From Shewanella putrefaciens (GTDB lineage: Bacteria > Pseudomonadota > Gammaproteobacteria > Enterobacterales > Shewanellaceae), in NCBI RefSeq assembly GCF_016406305.1, contig NZ_CP066369.1, positions 2,622,501-2,686,500 of the forward strand: DNA of 64,000 bases. The letters run 5' to 3'. The notes beneath the pieces are model-generated. The model did no database searches. It saw nothing but the letters and a program-made list of their open reading frames with translations, and was not told the origin of the DNA. Numbering within the stretch: position 1 is the first letter of the stretch; every line of letters begins with the position of its first letter. Both the position numbers and the translations under genes were made by a program. Below, piece after piece: positions 27,349 to 37,871 of the stretch.

Positions 27349-27393
27349 GATCTAACGCTTTGATCTAACGTTTGATATATCGCTTTGATATAA
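27343..27393. repeat. Four short tandem repeats of about 13 bp
   Basis: CGCTTTGATCTAA occurs twice exactly (27343-27355 and 27356-27368), then a 12-base variant and CGCTTTGATATAA (27381-27393). The first copy overlaps the outer stem of the prpE terminator, and the array lies between that terminator and the prpE stop. Confidence 0.8.
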
Positions 27394-27408
27394 AGGCGCC
27401 CCAAGCGA

Positions 27409-29313
27409 TTACACTAACGCATCGGCGTACCCCATGCGGGTTAAGGTCGTGCGCACTAAGTCTAAGGTTTGGGGATCTTCAATGGTCGCTGGCGCCGTAA
27501 ATTGCTGGTTATCGGCAATTTTACGCATAGTCCCACGGAGGATTTTCCCCGAGCGAGTTTTAGGTAATTTTTGAATTGCGCTCACCAATCTAAAGGAGGC
27601 GACTGGGCCGATTTCTTGACGCACTAAACTAATCAGCTGTTTATGCAGCTCTTCATCGCTGATAGTCACGCCCTTTTTAAGCACCACTAACCCTAAGGGA
27701 ACTTGGCCTTTGAGCTTATCATCAACCCCAATCACGGCAGCCTCGGCCACATCGGGATGTTGACACAGAACCTCTTCAAAACGTCCCGTCGATAATCTAT
27801 GGCCCGCCACATTAATGATGTCATCGATACGACTCATAATGTACAAATAGCCGTCCTCATCCATATAGCCCGCATCGCCCGTGAGATAATAGCCAGGATA
27901 CATAGATAAATAACTTTCTTGATAGCGTTTATCATTCTGCCAGAGGGTCGTCAGAGTACCGGGAGGAAGTGGCAATTTGATCACCACATTACCCGATACA
28001 TTAGCGGCCACTTTTTCACCCAATTCATCGACGACATCGACCTGATACCCGGGAACGGGTCTGCCTGGCGATCCCGCCTTAACGGCAATAGGCGCGGTTC
28101 CCATTAAATTGGCGGCCACTGGCCAGCCGGTTTCCGTTTGCCACCAGTGATCGATCACGGGCTTATTTAACTTGGCCTCGGCCCAATGTAAGGTATCGGG
28201 ATCGCAGCGCTCCCCGGCTAAAAATACGTTTTTTAAGCAGCTGAGATCGACACCTTCAACATAGTCTGCATCAGGGTCTTCACGCTTAATGGCTCGGATA
28301 GCCGTGGGCGCAGTAAAGAAGCTCTTCACTTTATATTTCGCTATCGTACGCCAAAAGGCGCCAGGGTCTGGAGTTCCAACGGGTTTGCCTTCGTATAATA
28401 AAGTGGTCGCTCCAACCAATAAGGGCCCATAGACAATGTATGAATGCCCCACCACCCAACCCACATCGGATGCGGCCCAAAACACATCGCCCCGGCCAAT
28501 GTCGTAAATATGAGTCATAGACCAAGCCAAGGCCACGGCATGGCCGCCATTATCCCTAACGACACCTTTAGGTTGCCCCGTCGTACCCGAGGTATAGAGC
28601 ACATAAAGCGGATCGGTCGCCTTTACGGTGACACAAGGGGCGCTGTCACACCCCACGACTGCGGATAGCCAATCCTTATCCCGCCCCGCTTGCATCTGCG
28701 CCTCATATTGAGGTCGATTTAAAATCAAGCAATGGCTAACTTTATGCTCTGCTTCATTCAATGCTCTATCTAACAAAGGCTTGTAAGGCACAATCCCGGA
28801 TGGCTCAATACCGCAGGATGCCGACATAACCAATTTGGGTTTAGCATCATTGATCCGTGTGGCTAACTCATTGGCGGCAAAACCACCAAAAACCACCGAA
28901 TGAATCGCGCCAATGCGGGCACAGGCCAGCATGGCATAGACGGTTTCGGGCACCATAGGCATGTAAATCACCACTCGGTCACCCTGAGTCACCCCGATAC
29001 GGGTTAAATAGCCGGCAAGTCGAGATACCTGCGCAAGCAGCTCGTTATAGGTAATACTGTATTCGGTTTCAGTCACAGGGCTAACATAATGGATAGCGGC
29101 CTGCTCTCCACACCCCGCTAAAATGTGCCTGTCGATGGCGTTGTAACAAGTGTTTAATTCACCATCACTAAACCAGCGATAAAATGGTGCATGACTTTCA
29201 TCGAGTATGTGTTTGCTGGGCGTTACCCAATCGAGAGCCCTGGCCGCTTGTTGCCAAAATTCGGATTTATTGTCTATCGATGCTTGATGTAATTGTTGTG
29301 CGACATCTGTCAT
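27409..29313 (-). CDS. prpE: Propionyl-CoA synthetase
   Basis: A 634-residue AMP-forming acyl-CoA synthetase. It has the adenylation motif YTSGTTGQPKGVVRD and the C-terminal A10 segment KTRSGKILRGTMRKIA with the catalytic lysine. ASCGIEPSGIVPYKPLLD and the overall length match PrpE (about 628 residues) rather than acetyl-CoA synthetase Acs (about 650), so propionate is the likely substrate. ATG 29313 has GGAGG at normal spacing; eight upstream codons are also open. It stands alone, without prpBCD next to it. Confidence 0.88.
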   Translation of the reverse strand: MTDVAQQLHQASIDNKSEFWQQAARALDWVTPSKHILDESHAPFYRWFSDGELNTCYNAIDRHILAGCGEQAAIHYVSPVTETEYSITYNELLAQVSRLAGYLTRIGVTQGDRVVIYMPMVPETVYAMLACARIGAIHSVVFGGFAANELATRINDAKPKLVMSASCGIEPSGIVPYKPLLDRALNEAEHKVSHCLILNRPQYEAQMQAGRDKDWLSAVVGCDSAPCVTVKATDPLYVLYTSGTTGQPKGVVRDNGGHAVALAWSMTHIYDIGRGDVFWAASDVGWVVGHSYIVYGPLLVGATTLLYEGKPVGTPDPGAFWRTIAKYKVKSFFTAPTAIRAIKREDPDADYVEGVDLSCLKNVFLAGERCDPDTLHWAEAKLNKPVIDHWWQTETGWPVAANLMGTAPIAVKAGSPGRPVPGYQVDVVDELGEKVAANVSGNVVIKLPLPPGTLTTLWQNDKRYQESYLSMYPGYYLTGDAGYMDEDGYLYIMSRIDDIINVAGHRLSTGRFEEVLCQHPDVAEAAVIGVDDKLKGQVPLGLVVLKKGVTISDEELHKQLISLVRQEIGPVASFRLVSAIQKLPKTRSGKILRGTMRKIADNQQFTAPATIEDPQTLDLVRTTLTRMGYADALV

Positions 29314-29333
29314 AAGGCCTCCCATCATGACGC

Positions 29334-29355
29334 TCATCTATGTCAGCATAGATGA
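29334..29355 (-). promoter_or_regulatory. Perfect 9-bp inverted repeat just upstream of prpE
   Basis: TCATCTATG and its exact complement flank a four-base loop 21 bases before the prpE start. It could be an operator or a leader hairpin. Confidence 0.5.
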
Positions 29356-29560
29356 TATTCTCCCCTTCCTTCCCGTGGATGATTATGACCCGCAACGCAT
29401 TATTCCCCCATTAGACTAAGGGATATAGCCGGTGACTATTTATCGGCCACATTTTAGTTGCATTGGAATAACAAATAATCAAAATGGCTATTGCTGAACC
29501 GGCAGTATCCACCTAATCTAATGTCTTAAATGGATTTTTTCACGGAAAGAAATACGTATT

Positions 29561-31228
29561 ATGGCGAAATACCACCAGTTCAAACTTTCTCTATGTTTGC
29601 TGTGCAGCTTATTGGCATTCCCAAGTCTGGCATCATCCCAACAACTTGAAGCACTCCTCGAACCCATTTCCATTGGCGAGAGGGCCAAAATTGATAACAC
29701 TCAAATTATCAGTGCCAAGTTAGTGTCACGGATCTATCAAGTCCGTCAGTATGAGCCCCTCTGGAATGATAAAGAGTATGCGGGCACCCTGCTCGATGTG
29801 CTCAAAAATGCCGATGATGAAGGCTTAGCGAAGGAAGACTACCATTACCCACGACTCATGGAGTTGTATAGCCAACTCACAGCAACAAACTGGCGCGATG
29901 AACAACAGAGCAAAGTATTTGAAATCCTGCTAACCGATGGGATCATCACCTATGCCATCCATTTGCTGAATGGCAAAATCAACCCCAGTATGTTAGGTAA
30001 AACCTGGAATTACGACGAAACCCAGCTCGATTTTGATACCACCTTAAAACAGCTTGAGAAACATATTCAGTCACATACGGTTGCAGATGCCATTGCGGGG
30101 CTTGCGCCGAATATTGCGCCCTACCATGAATTAAAACGCTACCTAGCCCATTATCGAGAGCTCGCCAAGCGTTATCCCTTCGAGGCGATCCCTTATACTG
30201 AGGTGATTAAACCCGGGGCGAATCACCCCAGCCTCGCCGATATAAGCAAAAGACTTTCCGAGCTAGGTTATCTCGATGAAACCACCACCGAAAACGCGGC
30301 AATCACAAGCTACGATAATGCGCTAGAAAATAGGATCAGGCGCTTTCAAACCGACCATAGCCTGACAGCCGATGGCGTCATTGGTGCGGGAACCATGGCG
30401 GCGCTGAATGTGCCCTATACACGCCGAGTGGAACAAATTCGCATTAACTTAGAGCGCGCCCGTTGGCTATCGGCCGACTTAACAGAAAACTATTTAATTG
30501 TTAACTTAGCGGGCTACGAGCTCTTACTCTTTAGGGACAACGCCCTGAGCTGGCGCACCGACATCATTATTGGAAAGGTCGATACTAAAACGCCGCTGTT
30601 TAAATCGAAACTTAAATACCTCGTCGTGAATCCCACTTGGACAGTACCACGCAGTATCTTTCCCGAAATCATCGGCCATGTCAGGAAAGATCCAGATTAT
30701 TTAAAGAAAAAACACTTCAATGTGGTCGAAGGCTCAGGCACGCCAGTTAATATTGATAACATCGACTGGCAAACGACGAGCGCAAAAAACTTCCCCTATT
30801 GGTTTGTGCAGCAACCCGGGAATGATAATTCACTTGGCCAAGTAAAATTTATCTTCCCAAACCAATATGCAATCTATCTACATGATACTCCATCAAAAAA
30901 ACTATTTGAGCGTACGGACAGAGCCTTTAGTCATGGTTGTATTCGGGTGAAAGATCCGCTGGTGCTCGCCGATAAACTCCTCAGCGCCAATGCCAACTGG
31001 GCACCGGCATCATTGAGTGAAAAGCTCGCCGAGGGTAAAACTGAAAATATTTTCCTCGATGAGCCGCTGGATATCCTTATCATGTATTGGACAGTCAGCA
31101 CCAGGGAAGGAAAACTCAGGTTCTACAACGATATTTACCAGCGCGATCCGGTATTAATTGAGGCCCTAAATCGTCCAACCTATGATGCCGTACTCGCCAA
31201 GGATGGTTTGCTCAATATCATTGAATAG
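29561..31228 (+). CDS. L,D-transpeptidase, YcbB/LdtD type
   Basis: A 555-residue exported protein. After a signal peptide (MAKYHQFKLSLCLLCSLLAFPSLAS) come a scaffold domain, a peptidoglycan-binding domain (about 225-285, LGYLDETTTENAAIT...ALENRIRRFQTDHSLTADGVIGAGTMAALN) and the YkuD catalytic domain (about 310-490). The active site is SHGCIRV with His458 and Cys460, and His441 lies in YLHDTP. This class forms 3-3 crosslinks between meso-diaminopimelate residues or attaches proteins to peptidoglycan. It is shorter than E. coli LdtD (615). A single gene. Confidence 0.92.
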   Translation: MAKYHQFKLSLCLLCSLLAFPSLASSQQLEALLEPISIGERAKIDNTQIISAKLVSRIYQVRQYEPLWNDKEYAGTLLDVLKNADDEGLAKEDYHYPRLMELYSQLTATNWRDEQQSKVFEILLTDGIITYAIHLLNGKINPSMLGKTWNYDETQLDFDTTLKQLEKHIQSHTVADAIAGLAPNIAPYHELKRYLAHYRELAKRYPFEAIPYTEVIKPGANHPSLADISKRLSELGYLDETTTENAAITSYDNALENRIRRFQTDHSLTADGVIGAGTMAALNVPYTRRVEQIRINLERARWLSADLTENYLIVNLAGYELLLFRDNALSWRTDIIIGKVDTKTPLFKSKLKYLVVNPTWTVPRSIFPEIIGHVRKDPDYLKKKHFNVVEGSGTPVNIDNIDWQTTSAKNFPYWFVQQPGNDNSLGQVKFIFPNQYAIYLHDTPSKKLFERTDRAFSHGCIRVKDPLVLADKLLSANANWAPASLSEKLAEGKTENIFLDEPLDILIMYWTVSTREGKLRFYNDIYQRDPVLIEALNRPTYDAVLAKDGLLNIIE

Positions 31229-31407
31229 GCCGCGCCTTTACCCCAAGAGCGGCTTTTAACTGCGTCAGCTGCGATAGTGGCGGCGCAGTGATACCCCACC
31301 ATCACAAACCACAATAAAATCCAATATAATCATCAAATTAAATTATTCAACTCGCTCGCGGTGGCAAGTAGAATTGACAAAAAATTTGAACTGACTTTAT
31401 TGCAATC

Positions 31408-31423
31408 TTTACCTTTACGTAAA
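31408..31423. promoter_or_regulatory. Candidate LiuR operator
   Basis: TTTACCTTTACGTAAA, containing the perfect 10-bp palindrome TTTACGTAAA (31414-31423), lies 43 bases before liuR between a TTGCAA at 31400-31405 and an AT-rich TTCATATAT. The LiuR sites predicted in proteobacteria are palindromes built on TTTACGTWAACG, and a MerR-type regulator binds inside the promoter spacer, as here. Confidence 0.7.
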
Positions 31424-31465
31424 CTTCATATATCTTGCTTAAAAATGATTAACCAAGGTGCATGA

Positions 31466-31873
31466 ATGAGCGCAACTACCACAGCCCAAACGACTTATTC
31501 GATAAGTGATCTCTCCAAAGAGTTTGATATCACTACGCGAAGCATTCGTTTCTACGAAGACCAAGGTTTACTTAAACCTAAACGTCGCGGCCAAACCCGA
31601 ATTTATAGTCTCAAAGACAGGGTTCGCCTCAAACTTATTTTACGTGGTAAACGCTTAGGTTTCTCCCTGGCCGAAACCCGTCGTCTGTTCGAATTATACG
31701 ATGCCGACAAGAGCAGCACGACCCAGCTCAACACTATGCTGGCCCTAGTCGAAGAGAAAAAATCGGCACTGCAGCAACAAATGGACGATATCAAAGTCGT
31801 GTTAATGGAGCTTAATTCCGCCGAGCAGCAATGTCGTCTCGCCTTGGAAGAAAGTCAGGCCGTTAAAGCCTAA
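31466..31873 (+). CDS. liuR: MerR-family regulator of branched-chain amino acid degradation
   Basis: A 135-residue MerR-type regulator: winged HTH at residues 10-75 (YSISDLSKEFDITTRSIRFYEDQGLLKPKRRGQTRIYSLKDRVRLKLI) followed by a coiled-coil dimerisation helix (about 85-130). It stands at the head of the liuABCDE genes, 145 bases before liuA, in the position of LiuR, which represses them until branched-chain intermediates accumulate. It has no clustered cysteines, so it is not a metal sensor. It is probably autoregulated through the palindrome upstream. Confidence 0.9.
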   Translation: MSATTTAQTTYSISDLSKEFDITTRSIRFYEDQGLLKPKRRGQTRIYSLKDRVRLKLILRGKRLGFSLAETRRLFELYDADKSSTTQLNTMLALVEEKKSALQQQMDDIKVVLMELNSAEQQCRLALEESQAVKA

Positions 31874-32017
31874 AGGATGGCGAATACGGCATGGCTGCCG
31901 CATTAACATGACAAGGCCAAAGTACAAAGGTAGACAATTGGCCCAGTAAGACAAAACAACGACTCAAGCACCTAATCATAAAAATTATAAATTAGTACCT
32001 CAGATAGGACACAAGCA

Positions 32018-33187
32018 ATGAACTCACTCTACACTAGTCTCAATTTTGGCCTTGGCGAAGACATCGACATGCTCCGCGATGCAGTACAGGATTTTGCCAA
32101 AAACGAAATCGCCCCCATCGCCGCCAAAGTCGATCACGACAACGCCTTCCCCAATGAAATTTGGCCAGTCCTCGGCGGTATGGGACTGCTGGGCGTGACA
32201 GTACCTGAGGAGTTCGGCGGCGCGAACATGGGCTACCTTGCCCACGTTGTCGCGATGGAAGAAATTTCCCGCGCATCGGCCTCTATTGGCCTAAGCTACG
32301 GTGCCCATTCCAACCTATGTGTTAACCAAATCAACCGTAACGGTAATGCGGCGCAAAAAGCCAAGTATCTGCCTAAACTGGTGAGCGGCGAGCATATTGG
32401 CGCGCTGGCCATGAGTGAGCCAAACGCGGGCTCAGACGTAGTGTCAATGAAGCTGCACGCCCGCAAGGAAGGCGATCGTTATATCCTCAACGGCAATAAA
32501 ATGTGGATCACTAACGGCCCAGATGCTAACACCTATGTGATTTACGCCAAAACCGACCTCACCAAAGGCGCCCACGGGATCACCGCCTTTATCGTCGAGC
32601 GTGGTTTTAAGGGCTTTAGCCAGGCACAAAAACTCAACAAACTCGGCATGCGCGGCTCTAACACCTGCGAACTGGTGTTTGAAGATGTTGAAGTACCTGA
32701 GGAAAACATTCTTGGTGGCCTCAACAACGGCGTAAAAGTGCTGATGAGCGGCCTAGATTACGAGCGCGTCGTGCTATCTGGCGGCCCACTTGGGATCATG
32801 AGCGCCTGCATGGATATCGTTGTACCTTATATCCACGAGCGTGAGCAGTTTGGTAAATCCATCGGTGAATTCCAATTAGTCCAGGGCAAACTCGCCGATA
32901 TGTACACTGGCATGAACGCCGCCAAATCCTATGTGTATGCCGTGGCCAAATCCTGCGATCGCGGTGAAACCACCCGTAAAGATGCGGCGGGCGCCATCCT
33001 CTATAGCGCAGAGCTCGCCACTAAAATGGCACTGGATGCGATTCAACTGCTAGGCGGTAACGGTTACGTCAACGAATACGCCACCGGCCGTTTACTGCGC
33101 GATGCCAAGCTGTATGAAATCGGCGCTGGCACCTCTGAAATTCGCCGCATGCTGATTGGCCGCGAGCTATTTAACGAGACTAAATAG
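32018..33187 (+). CDS. liuA: Isovaleryl-CoA dehydrogenase
   Basis: A 389-residue acyl-CoA dehydrogenase that converts isovaleryl-CoA, from leucine, to 3-methylcrotonyl-CoA with FAD. Blocks [11 protein letters not shown] (residues 131-141), KMWITNGP and [35 protein letters not shown] are family signatures. Glu249 in [14 protein letters not shown] is at the position of the catalytic base in human isovaleryl-CoA dehydrogenase (Glu254), not that of other acyl-CoA dehydrogenases, which supports the substrate. AGGA precedes the ATG. It is the first enzyme gene of the liu cluster. Confidence 0.95.
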   Translation: MNSLYTSLNFGLGEDIDMLRDAVQDFAKNEIAPIAAKVDHDNAFPNEIWPVLGGMGLLGVTVPEEFGGANMGYLAHVVAMEEISRASASIGLSYGAHSNLCVNQINRNGNAAQKAKYLPKLVSGEHIGALAMSEPNAGSDVVSMKLHARKEGDRYILNGNKMWITNGPDANTYVIYAKTDLTKGAHGITAFIVERGFKGFSQAQKLNKLGMRGSNTCELVFEDVEVPEENILGGLNNGVKVLMSGLDYERVVLSGGPLGIMSACMDIVVPYIHEREQFGKSIGEFQLVQGKLADMYTGMNAAKSYVYAVAKSCDRGETTRKDAAGAILYSAELATKMALDAIQLLGGNGYVNEYATGRLLRDAKLYEIGAGTSEIRRMLIGRELFNETK

Positions 33188-33195
33188 GTCGCCAT

Positions 33196-33227
33196 AGGGC
33201 TAATGGACACTGCGCGCCATTAGCCCT
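33196..33227 (+). repeat. Strong hairpin between liuA and liuB
   Basis: AGGGCTAATGG and its perfect complement flank a ten-base loop nine bases after the liuA stop. No T run follows, so it is more likely an mRNA-stabilising or processing hairpin than a terminator. Confidence 0.75.
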
Positions 33228-33295
33228 AAGTATCGATAAACACTCAAAATCGATAGCTCTACACACCGAATTTCCGCTTGAGAAGGACAACCAAA

Positions 33296-34903
33296 GTGAC
33301 GCAATTAAGCAGTCGTATTAACGCCCGTAGCGATGAATTTAAAGCGAAATCCGCTGATATGGCCGCCCTCGTGGCCGATCTTAAAACTAAACTAGCCAAA
33401 ATCGAACTCGGCGGCGGCCCAGTGGCGCTGGAGCGTCATTTATCCCGCGGTAAATTACTGCCCCGTCAACGGGTTGAAAAACTGCTCGACGCCGGCTCGC
33501 CCTTTTTAGAGCTATCGCAATTCGCGGCGTTTGAAGTCTATGACGAAGAAGTTCCCGCAGCAGGCATTATCGCCGGTATCGGCCGCGTAAGCGGTGTCGA
33601 ATGCATGATCATCGCCAACGACGCCACGGTTAAAGGCGGAACTTACTACCCGATTACCGTTAAAAAACACCTTCGCGCCCAAGACATTGCCAGCCGTTGC
33701 CACTTGCCTTGCATCTATTTAGTCGACTCGGGCGGCGCTAACCTGCCCCGCCAGGATGAAGTCTTCCCCGACCGAGACCATTTCGGCCGCATCTTTTACA
33801 ATCAAGCGCAAATGTCCGCCAAAGGCATACCGCAAATTGCAGTGGTGATGGGCTTATGTACTGCAGGCGGCGCCTATGTGCCCGCCATGGCGGATGAATC
33901 GATTATCGTAAAAGATCAAGGCACTATCTTTTTAGCTGGCCCGCCATTAGTCAAAGCGGCCACGGGTGAAGAAGTCAGCGCCGAGGAACTTGGCGGCGCC
34001 GAAGTGCACACTAAAATTTCGGGCGTGGCCGATCATTTAGCCCAAAACGATGAACACGCGCTAGAGCTTGCCCGCCGCGCAGTATTACGTCTGAATCATC
34101 AAAAACAAATAAAAAGTCTACTGAGCCCTGTCAAACCGCCAAAATTCGATATTAACGAATTGTATGGCATTGTCGGCACCGACTTGAAAAAGCCCTTCGA
34201 TGTCAAAGAAGTGATCGCCCGTATCGTCGATGATTCTGATTTTGATGAATTTAAAGCCAACTATGGCGCAACCTTAGTCTGCGGTTTTGCCCGCATTCAC
34301 GGCTATCCAGTCGGTATCGTCGCCAACAACGGTATCCTGTTCTCCGAGTCGGCGCAAAAGGGCGCACACTTTATCGAACTGTGCTGCCAGCGCAAAATTC
34401 CATTGCTGTTCCTGCAAAATATCACTGGCTTTATGGTGGGTAAAAAGTACGAACACGAAGGCATAGCCAAGCACGGTGCTAAGATGGTGACTGCGGTTTC
34501 CTGCGCCAATGTGCCTAAATTTACTGTGATTATCGGCGGCAGCTACGGCGCGGGTAACTACGGTATGTGTGGCCGCGCATTCGAACCGACCATGATGTGG
34601 ATGTGGCCTAATGCCCGTATTTCCGTGATGGGCGGCGAGCAAGCCGCGGGTGTTTTAGCCACTGTGCGCCGCGACGGTTTAGCCCGTAAAGGCGAAGAAT
34701 GGTCAGTTGAGGATGAAAAAGCCTTTAAAGCGCCGATTATTGCCCAGTACGATAAAGAAGGTCATCCATACCATGCCAGCGCCCGCTTATGGGATGACGG
34801 CATTATCGACCCGGCGCAAACCCGTGATGTCGTTGGTCTAGCCCTATCGGCGGCGTTAAACGCCCCTATCGAAGACACCCGCTTTGGTGTGTTCCGTATG
34901 TAA
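33296..34903 (+). CDS. liuB: 3-methylcrotonyl-CoA carboxylase beta (carboxyltransferase) subunit
   Basis: A 535-residue carboxyltransferase that moves CO2 from biotin to 3-methylcrotonyl-CoA, giving 3-methylglutaconyl-CoA. It has the paired crotonase-like halves of the family with [12 protein letters not shown] in the first and [18 protein letters not shown] in the second. I start at GTG 33296, nine bases after AGAAGG; a TTG six codons upstream extends the frame but overlaps that site. It pairs with the biotin-carrying alpha subunit LiuD, two genes downstream. Confidence 0.95.
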   Translation: MTQLSSRINARSDEFKAKSADMAALVADLKTKLAKIELGGGPVALERHLSRGKLLPRQRVEKLLDAGSPFLELSQFAAFEVYDEEVPAAGIIAGIGRVSGVECMIIANDATVKGGTYYPITVKKHLRAQDIASRCHLPCIYLVDSGGANLPRQDEVFPDRDHFGRIFYNQAQMSAKGIPQIAVVMGLCTAGGAYVPAMADESIIVKDQGTIFLAGPPLVKAATGEEVSAEELGGAEVHTKISGVADHLAQNDEHALELARRAVLRLNHQKQIKSLLSPVKPPKFDINELYGIVGTDLKKPFDVKEVIARIVDDSDFDEFKANYGATLVCGFARIHGYPVGIVANNGILFSESAQKGAHFIELCCQRKIPLLFLQNITGFMVGKKYEHEGIAKHGAKMVTAVSCANVPKFTVIIGGSYGAGNYGMCGRAFEPTMMWMWPNARISVMGGEQAAGVLATVRRDGLARKGEEWSVEDEKAFKAPIIAQYDKEGHPYHASARLWDDGIIDPAQTRDVVGLALSAALNAPIEDTRFGVFRM

Positions 34904-34949
34904 AAGGCACATGTGAAAACATATGTCACACAATAAGATAGGGGAAATA

Positions 34950-35810
34950 ATGATGACTGATACACAAACGACAACACACGACTTAAGCCAGTTGCAGCAC
35001 GTGAGTTACGCACTCAATCACGGCGTTGCCGAGCTTATTTTAGACCGTGCCGATGTGCACAACGCCTTCGACGAAGTAATGATTAGCGAGATGATTAACG
35101 TCCTTGGCTATTTTGCCACACACCAAGATTGCCAAGTGCTGGTACTCAAAGCGAACGGCAAAAACTTCAGCGCCGGCGCCGATCTCAATTGGATGCGCAA
35201 GCAAGCCCAAATGGACTTTGAGCAAAATCTAAATGATGCCAAAGCCTTAGCTAAACTGATGCAGGATTTAGATACCTTTCCTAAGCCCACCATTGCACTG
35301 GTGCAAGGCGCCGCCTTTGGTGGCGCCCTCGGGCTAATTTGCGCCAGCGATATCGCCATCGCCACCGAGCGCGCAAGCTTCTGCTTAAGCGAAGTGAAAC
35401 TCGGATTGATCCCAGCAGTGATAAGTCCCTACGTTGCCCGCGCTATGGGTAACCGCGCCTCACGCCGCTATATGCTGACTGCAGAGCGTTTTAGTGCGCA
35501 AACCGCCCTTAAGCTGAACGTCATCCATGAGATAAGCGACGACTTAGACGCCGCCGCAAAACCGATTATCGAAGCCCTACTCGCCAATAGCCCCCAAGGC
35601 ATGGCATGGGTCAAAACACTGCTGTCACGCCTCGAAGATGGTGTGATAGATCAAGACACTATTGATTACACCAGCGAGCGTATCGCCCGCATTCGGGTAT
35701 CGACCGAAGGCCAGGAAGGCTTAAACGCCTTCTTTGAGAAACGTCAGCCAAACTGGCAACAAGCACACTCTACCAAGTCAACGCCAAATGATACCCAAGG
35801 AGCCCTTTGA
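34950..35810 (+). CDS. liuC: 3-methylglutaconyl-CoA hydratase
   Basis: A 286-residue crotonase-family enzyme. The oxyanion-hole segments GKNFSAGADLNWM and AAFGGALGLICASDIAIA are clear, with a glutamate in FCLSEVKLGLIPAVISPYV. It hydrates 3-methylglutaconyl-CoA to HMG-CoA, as fits its place between liuB and liuD. I start at ATG 34950, preceded by AGGGGA; a second ATG follows at once, and nine upstream codons are open. Its stop overlaps the liuD start by one base. Confidence 0.93.
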   Translation: MMTDTQTTTHDLSQLQHVSYALNHGVAELILDRADVHNAFDEVMISEMINVLGYFATHQDCQVLVLKANGKNFSAGADLNWMRKQAQMDFEQNLNDAKALAKLMQDLDTFPKPTIALVQGAAFGGALGLICASDIAIATERASFCLSEVKLGLIPAVISPYVARAMGNRASRRYMLTAERFSAQTALKLNVIHEISDDLDAAAKPIIEALLANSPQGMAWVKTLLSRLEDGVIDQDTIDYTSERIARIRVSTEGQEGLNAFFEKRQPNWQQAHSTKSTPNDTQGAL

Positions 35811-37870
35811 TGTTAACTCAGCAAATGTTTACTAAGTTATTGATTGCTAACCGGGGTGAAATCGCCTGTCGCATCATCAAAACCGCTCAGGCCATGGGCG
35901 TTCGCACCGTTGCCTTATATTCCGATGCCGATAAAAACGCCCGCCATGTGGCCATGGCCGATGAGTCCTTCTATTTAGGTGGCAGCGCGCCAGCGGACTC
36001 CTACTTAAAGGGCGATTTGATTATCGACATAGCAAAAAAATCCGGTGCCCAGGCCATTCACCCTGGCTACGGTTTTTTGTCTGAAAACGCCGGTTTCGCC
36101 CGCCAATGTGAAGCCGCAGGCATTATCTTTGTTGGCCCGGGTAGCGATGCCATCGATGCCATGGGCAGTAAGAGTGCCGCCAAAGCCATTATGACGGCGG
36201 CGCAAGTGCCTTTAGTGCCCGGTTACCACGGCGATGACCAAAGCGATGCCACCCTCAAGGCCGAAGCCTTAAAAATCGGCTTCCCAATGCTGATTAAAGC
36301 GGCTTATGGCGGCGGTGGTAAAGGTATGCGTATCGTCGAAAATGAAGGCGAAATCATGGAGGCCGTTAACTCGGCGCGTCGTGAAGCCGCCTCCTCTTTT
36401 GGTAACGATAAGTTATTGATGGAGCGTTATTTACTTAAGCCACGCCACGTCGAAGTGCAAGTGTTTGCTGACACCTTTGGCAATGCGATTTACTTATCGG
36501 ATCGCGATTGCTCGATTCAACGTCGCCACCAAAAAGTGGTCGAAGAAGCGCCTGCTCCAGGATTAAGCGATGAACTACGCGCCCAGATGGGTGAAGCCGC
36601 CGTCGCCGCTGCTAAAGCCATCGATTATGTTGGCGCGGGGACCGTGGAATTCCTGCTCGATACCGACAATAGCTTCTTTTTTATGGAGATGAACACCCGT
36701 CTGCAGGTTGAGCATCCCGTCACCGAAATGGTCACATGTCAGGACTTAGTCAAATGGCAATTGCTGGTCGCCAGCGGTCAACCACTGCCGTTAAAACAAG
36801 AGGAAGTGCGCATTCATGGCCACTCCTTTGAAGTGCGTATTTACGCCGAAGATCCACAAAATGAGTTTTTACCCGCCAGCGGTAAACTCAACTTTTTGCG
36901 TGAACCCGAGCAAAGCAAGCACGTGCGTATCGATTCGGGCATTCGTGAAAACGATGTGATCAGTAACTTCTACGATCCTATGATCGCCAAACTGATTGTG
37001 TGGGATGAATCTCGCCCACGCGCCCTGCAGCGTTTAGTGCATGCTTTAGAGTCGTATCAAATCAGCGGTCTTAAGCACAATATCGAGTTTTTGGCGAACA
37101 TTGCCGAACACCCAGCCTTTGCCAATGCCGACTTTAGCACCGACTTTATCGGTCGTTACGGCGATGCCCTGATCGGCAGCCCATCGAGTGAAGCCGACAA
37201 CGCCATGGCTTTTGCCGCGCTGTATCAAGTGCTTGCCCGTAAAGAAGCCGCCAAAGCGCAGGCAATCAACAGTGCCGATCCCTATTCGCCTTGGGGCCAA
37301 GTCAGCGGTTTTAGACTTAATAGCTGCAGCCAACACAGTATCGCCCTGCTCAATGACGCCCATGAATTACAACAACTGGTGATGCTAGATTTAGGTGACA
37401 TGTACCAATTGCCCCTGCACGGGCAAACCTGGTTACTCAGCGGTGAACTGAAGCAAGACTTACTGCTCGCTGAAATTAACGGCCATAAGAGTAAAATCCC
37501 AGTTAGTTCGCAAGGTGATGACTTTACACTGTTTTTACCCTCAGGCAGCTATCACTTTAAGGCAGTGCAAACCCTTGTAGTGGAAGAACAAGTGAGCAAT
37601 GCCGACAAATTAAAGGCCCCGATGAACGGGACTGTCGTCACCCATTTAGTCGATGTGGGCGCCCAAGTGAAAGCGGGCCAAGGGTTGCTGGTGATGGAAG
37701 CCATGAAGATGGAATACACCATAGAAGCGCCCTTCGATGGCATAGTGAGTGAGTTCTACTTTAAGGCGGGCGAGCTAGTGACAGATGGTGCAACCTTACT
37801 CAATGTTGAGCCGTTAGAGGCCGCACCGCTGGCGTCTGACACTGAATCACCAACGGCTAAGGAAGTCTAA
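35810..37870 (+). CDS. liuD: 3-methylcrotonyl-CoA carboxylase alpha (biotin) subunit
   Basis: A 686-residue protein with biotin carboxylase N-terminal, ATP-grasp and C-terminal domains (about 1-450), a linker and a biotinyl domain at the end. [18 protein letters not shown] is the biotin carboxylase start, [11 protein letters not shown] the ATP-grasp glycine loop, and EAMKMEY places the biotinylated lysine at Lys633. ATG 35810 forms a TGATG overlap with liuC and has AAGGAG upstream; the frame extends only one TTG codon more. It carboxylates biotin with ATP and bicarbonate for LiuB. Confidence 0.95.
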   Translation: MLTQQMFTKLLIANRGEIACRIIKTAQAMGVRTVALYSDADKNARHVAMADESFYLGGSAPADSYLKGDLIIDIAKKSGAQAIHPGYGFLSENAGFARQCEAAGIIFVGPGSDAIDAMGSKSAAKAIMTAAQVPLVPGYHGDDQSDATLKAEALKIGFPMLIKAAYGGGGKGMRIVENEGEIMEAVNSARREAASSFGNDKLLMERYLLKPRHVEVQVFADTFGNAIYLSDRDCSIQRRHQKVVEEAPAPGLSDELRAQMGEAAVAAAKAIDYVGAGTVEFLLDTDNSFFFMEMNTRLQVEHPVTEMVTCQDLVKWQLLVASGQPLPLKQEEVRIHGHSFEVRIYAEDPQNEFLPASGKLNFLREPEQSKHVRIDSGIRENDVISNFYDPMIAKLIVWDESRPRALQRLVHALESYQISGLKHNIEFLANIAEHPAFANADFSTDFIGRYGDALIGSPSSEADNAMAFAALYQVLARKEAAKAQAINSADPYSPWGQVSGFRLNSCSQHSIALLNDAHELQQLVMLDLGDMYQLPLHGQTWLLSGELKQDLLLAEINGHKSKIPVSSQGDDFTLFLPSGSYHFKAVQTLVVEEQVSNADKLKAPMNGTVVTHLVDVGAQVKAGQGLLVMEAMKMEYTIEAPFDGIVSEFYFKAGELVTDGATLLNVEPLEAAPLASDTESPTAKEV

Positions 37871-37871
37871 C

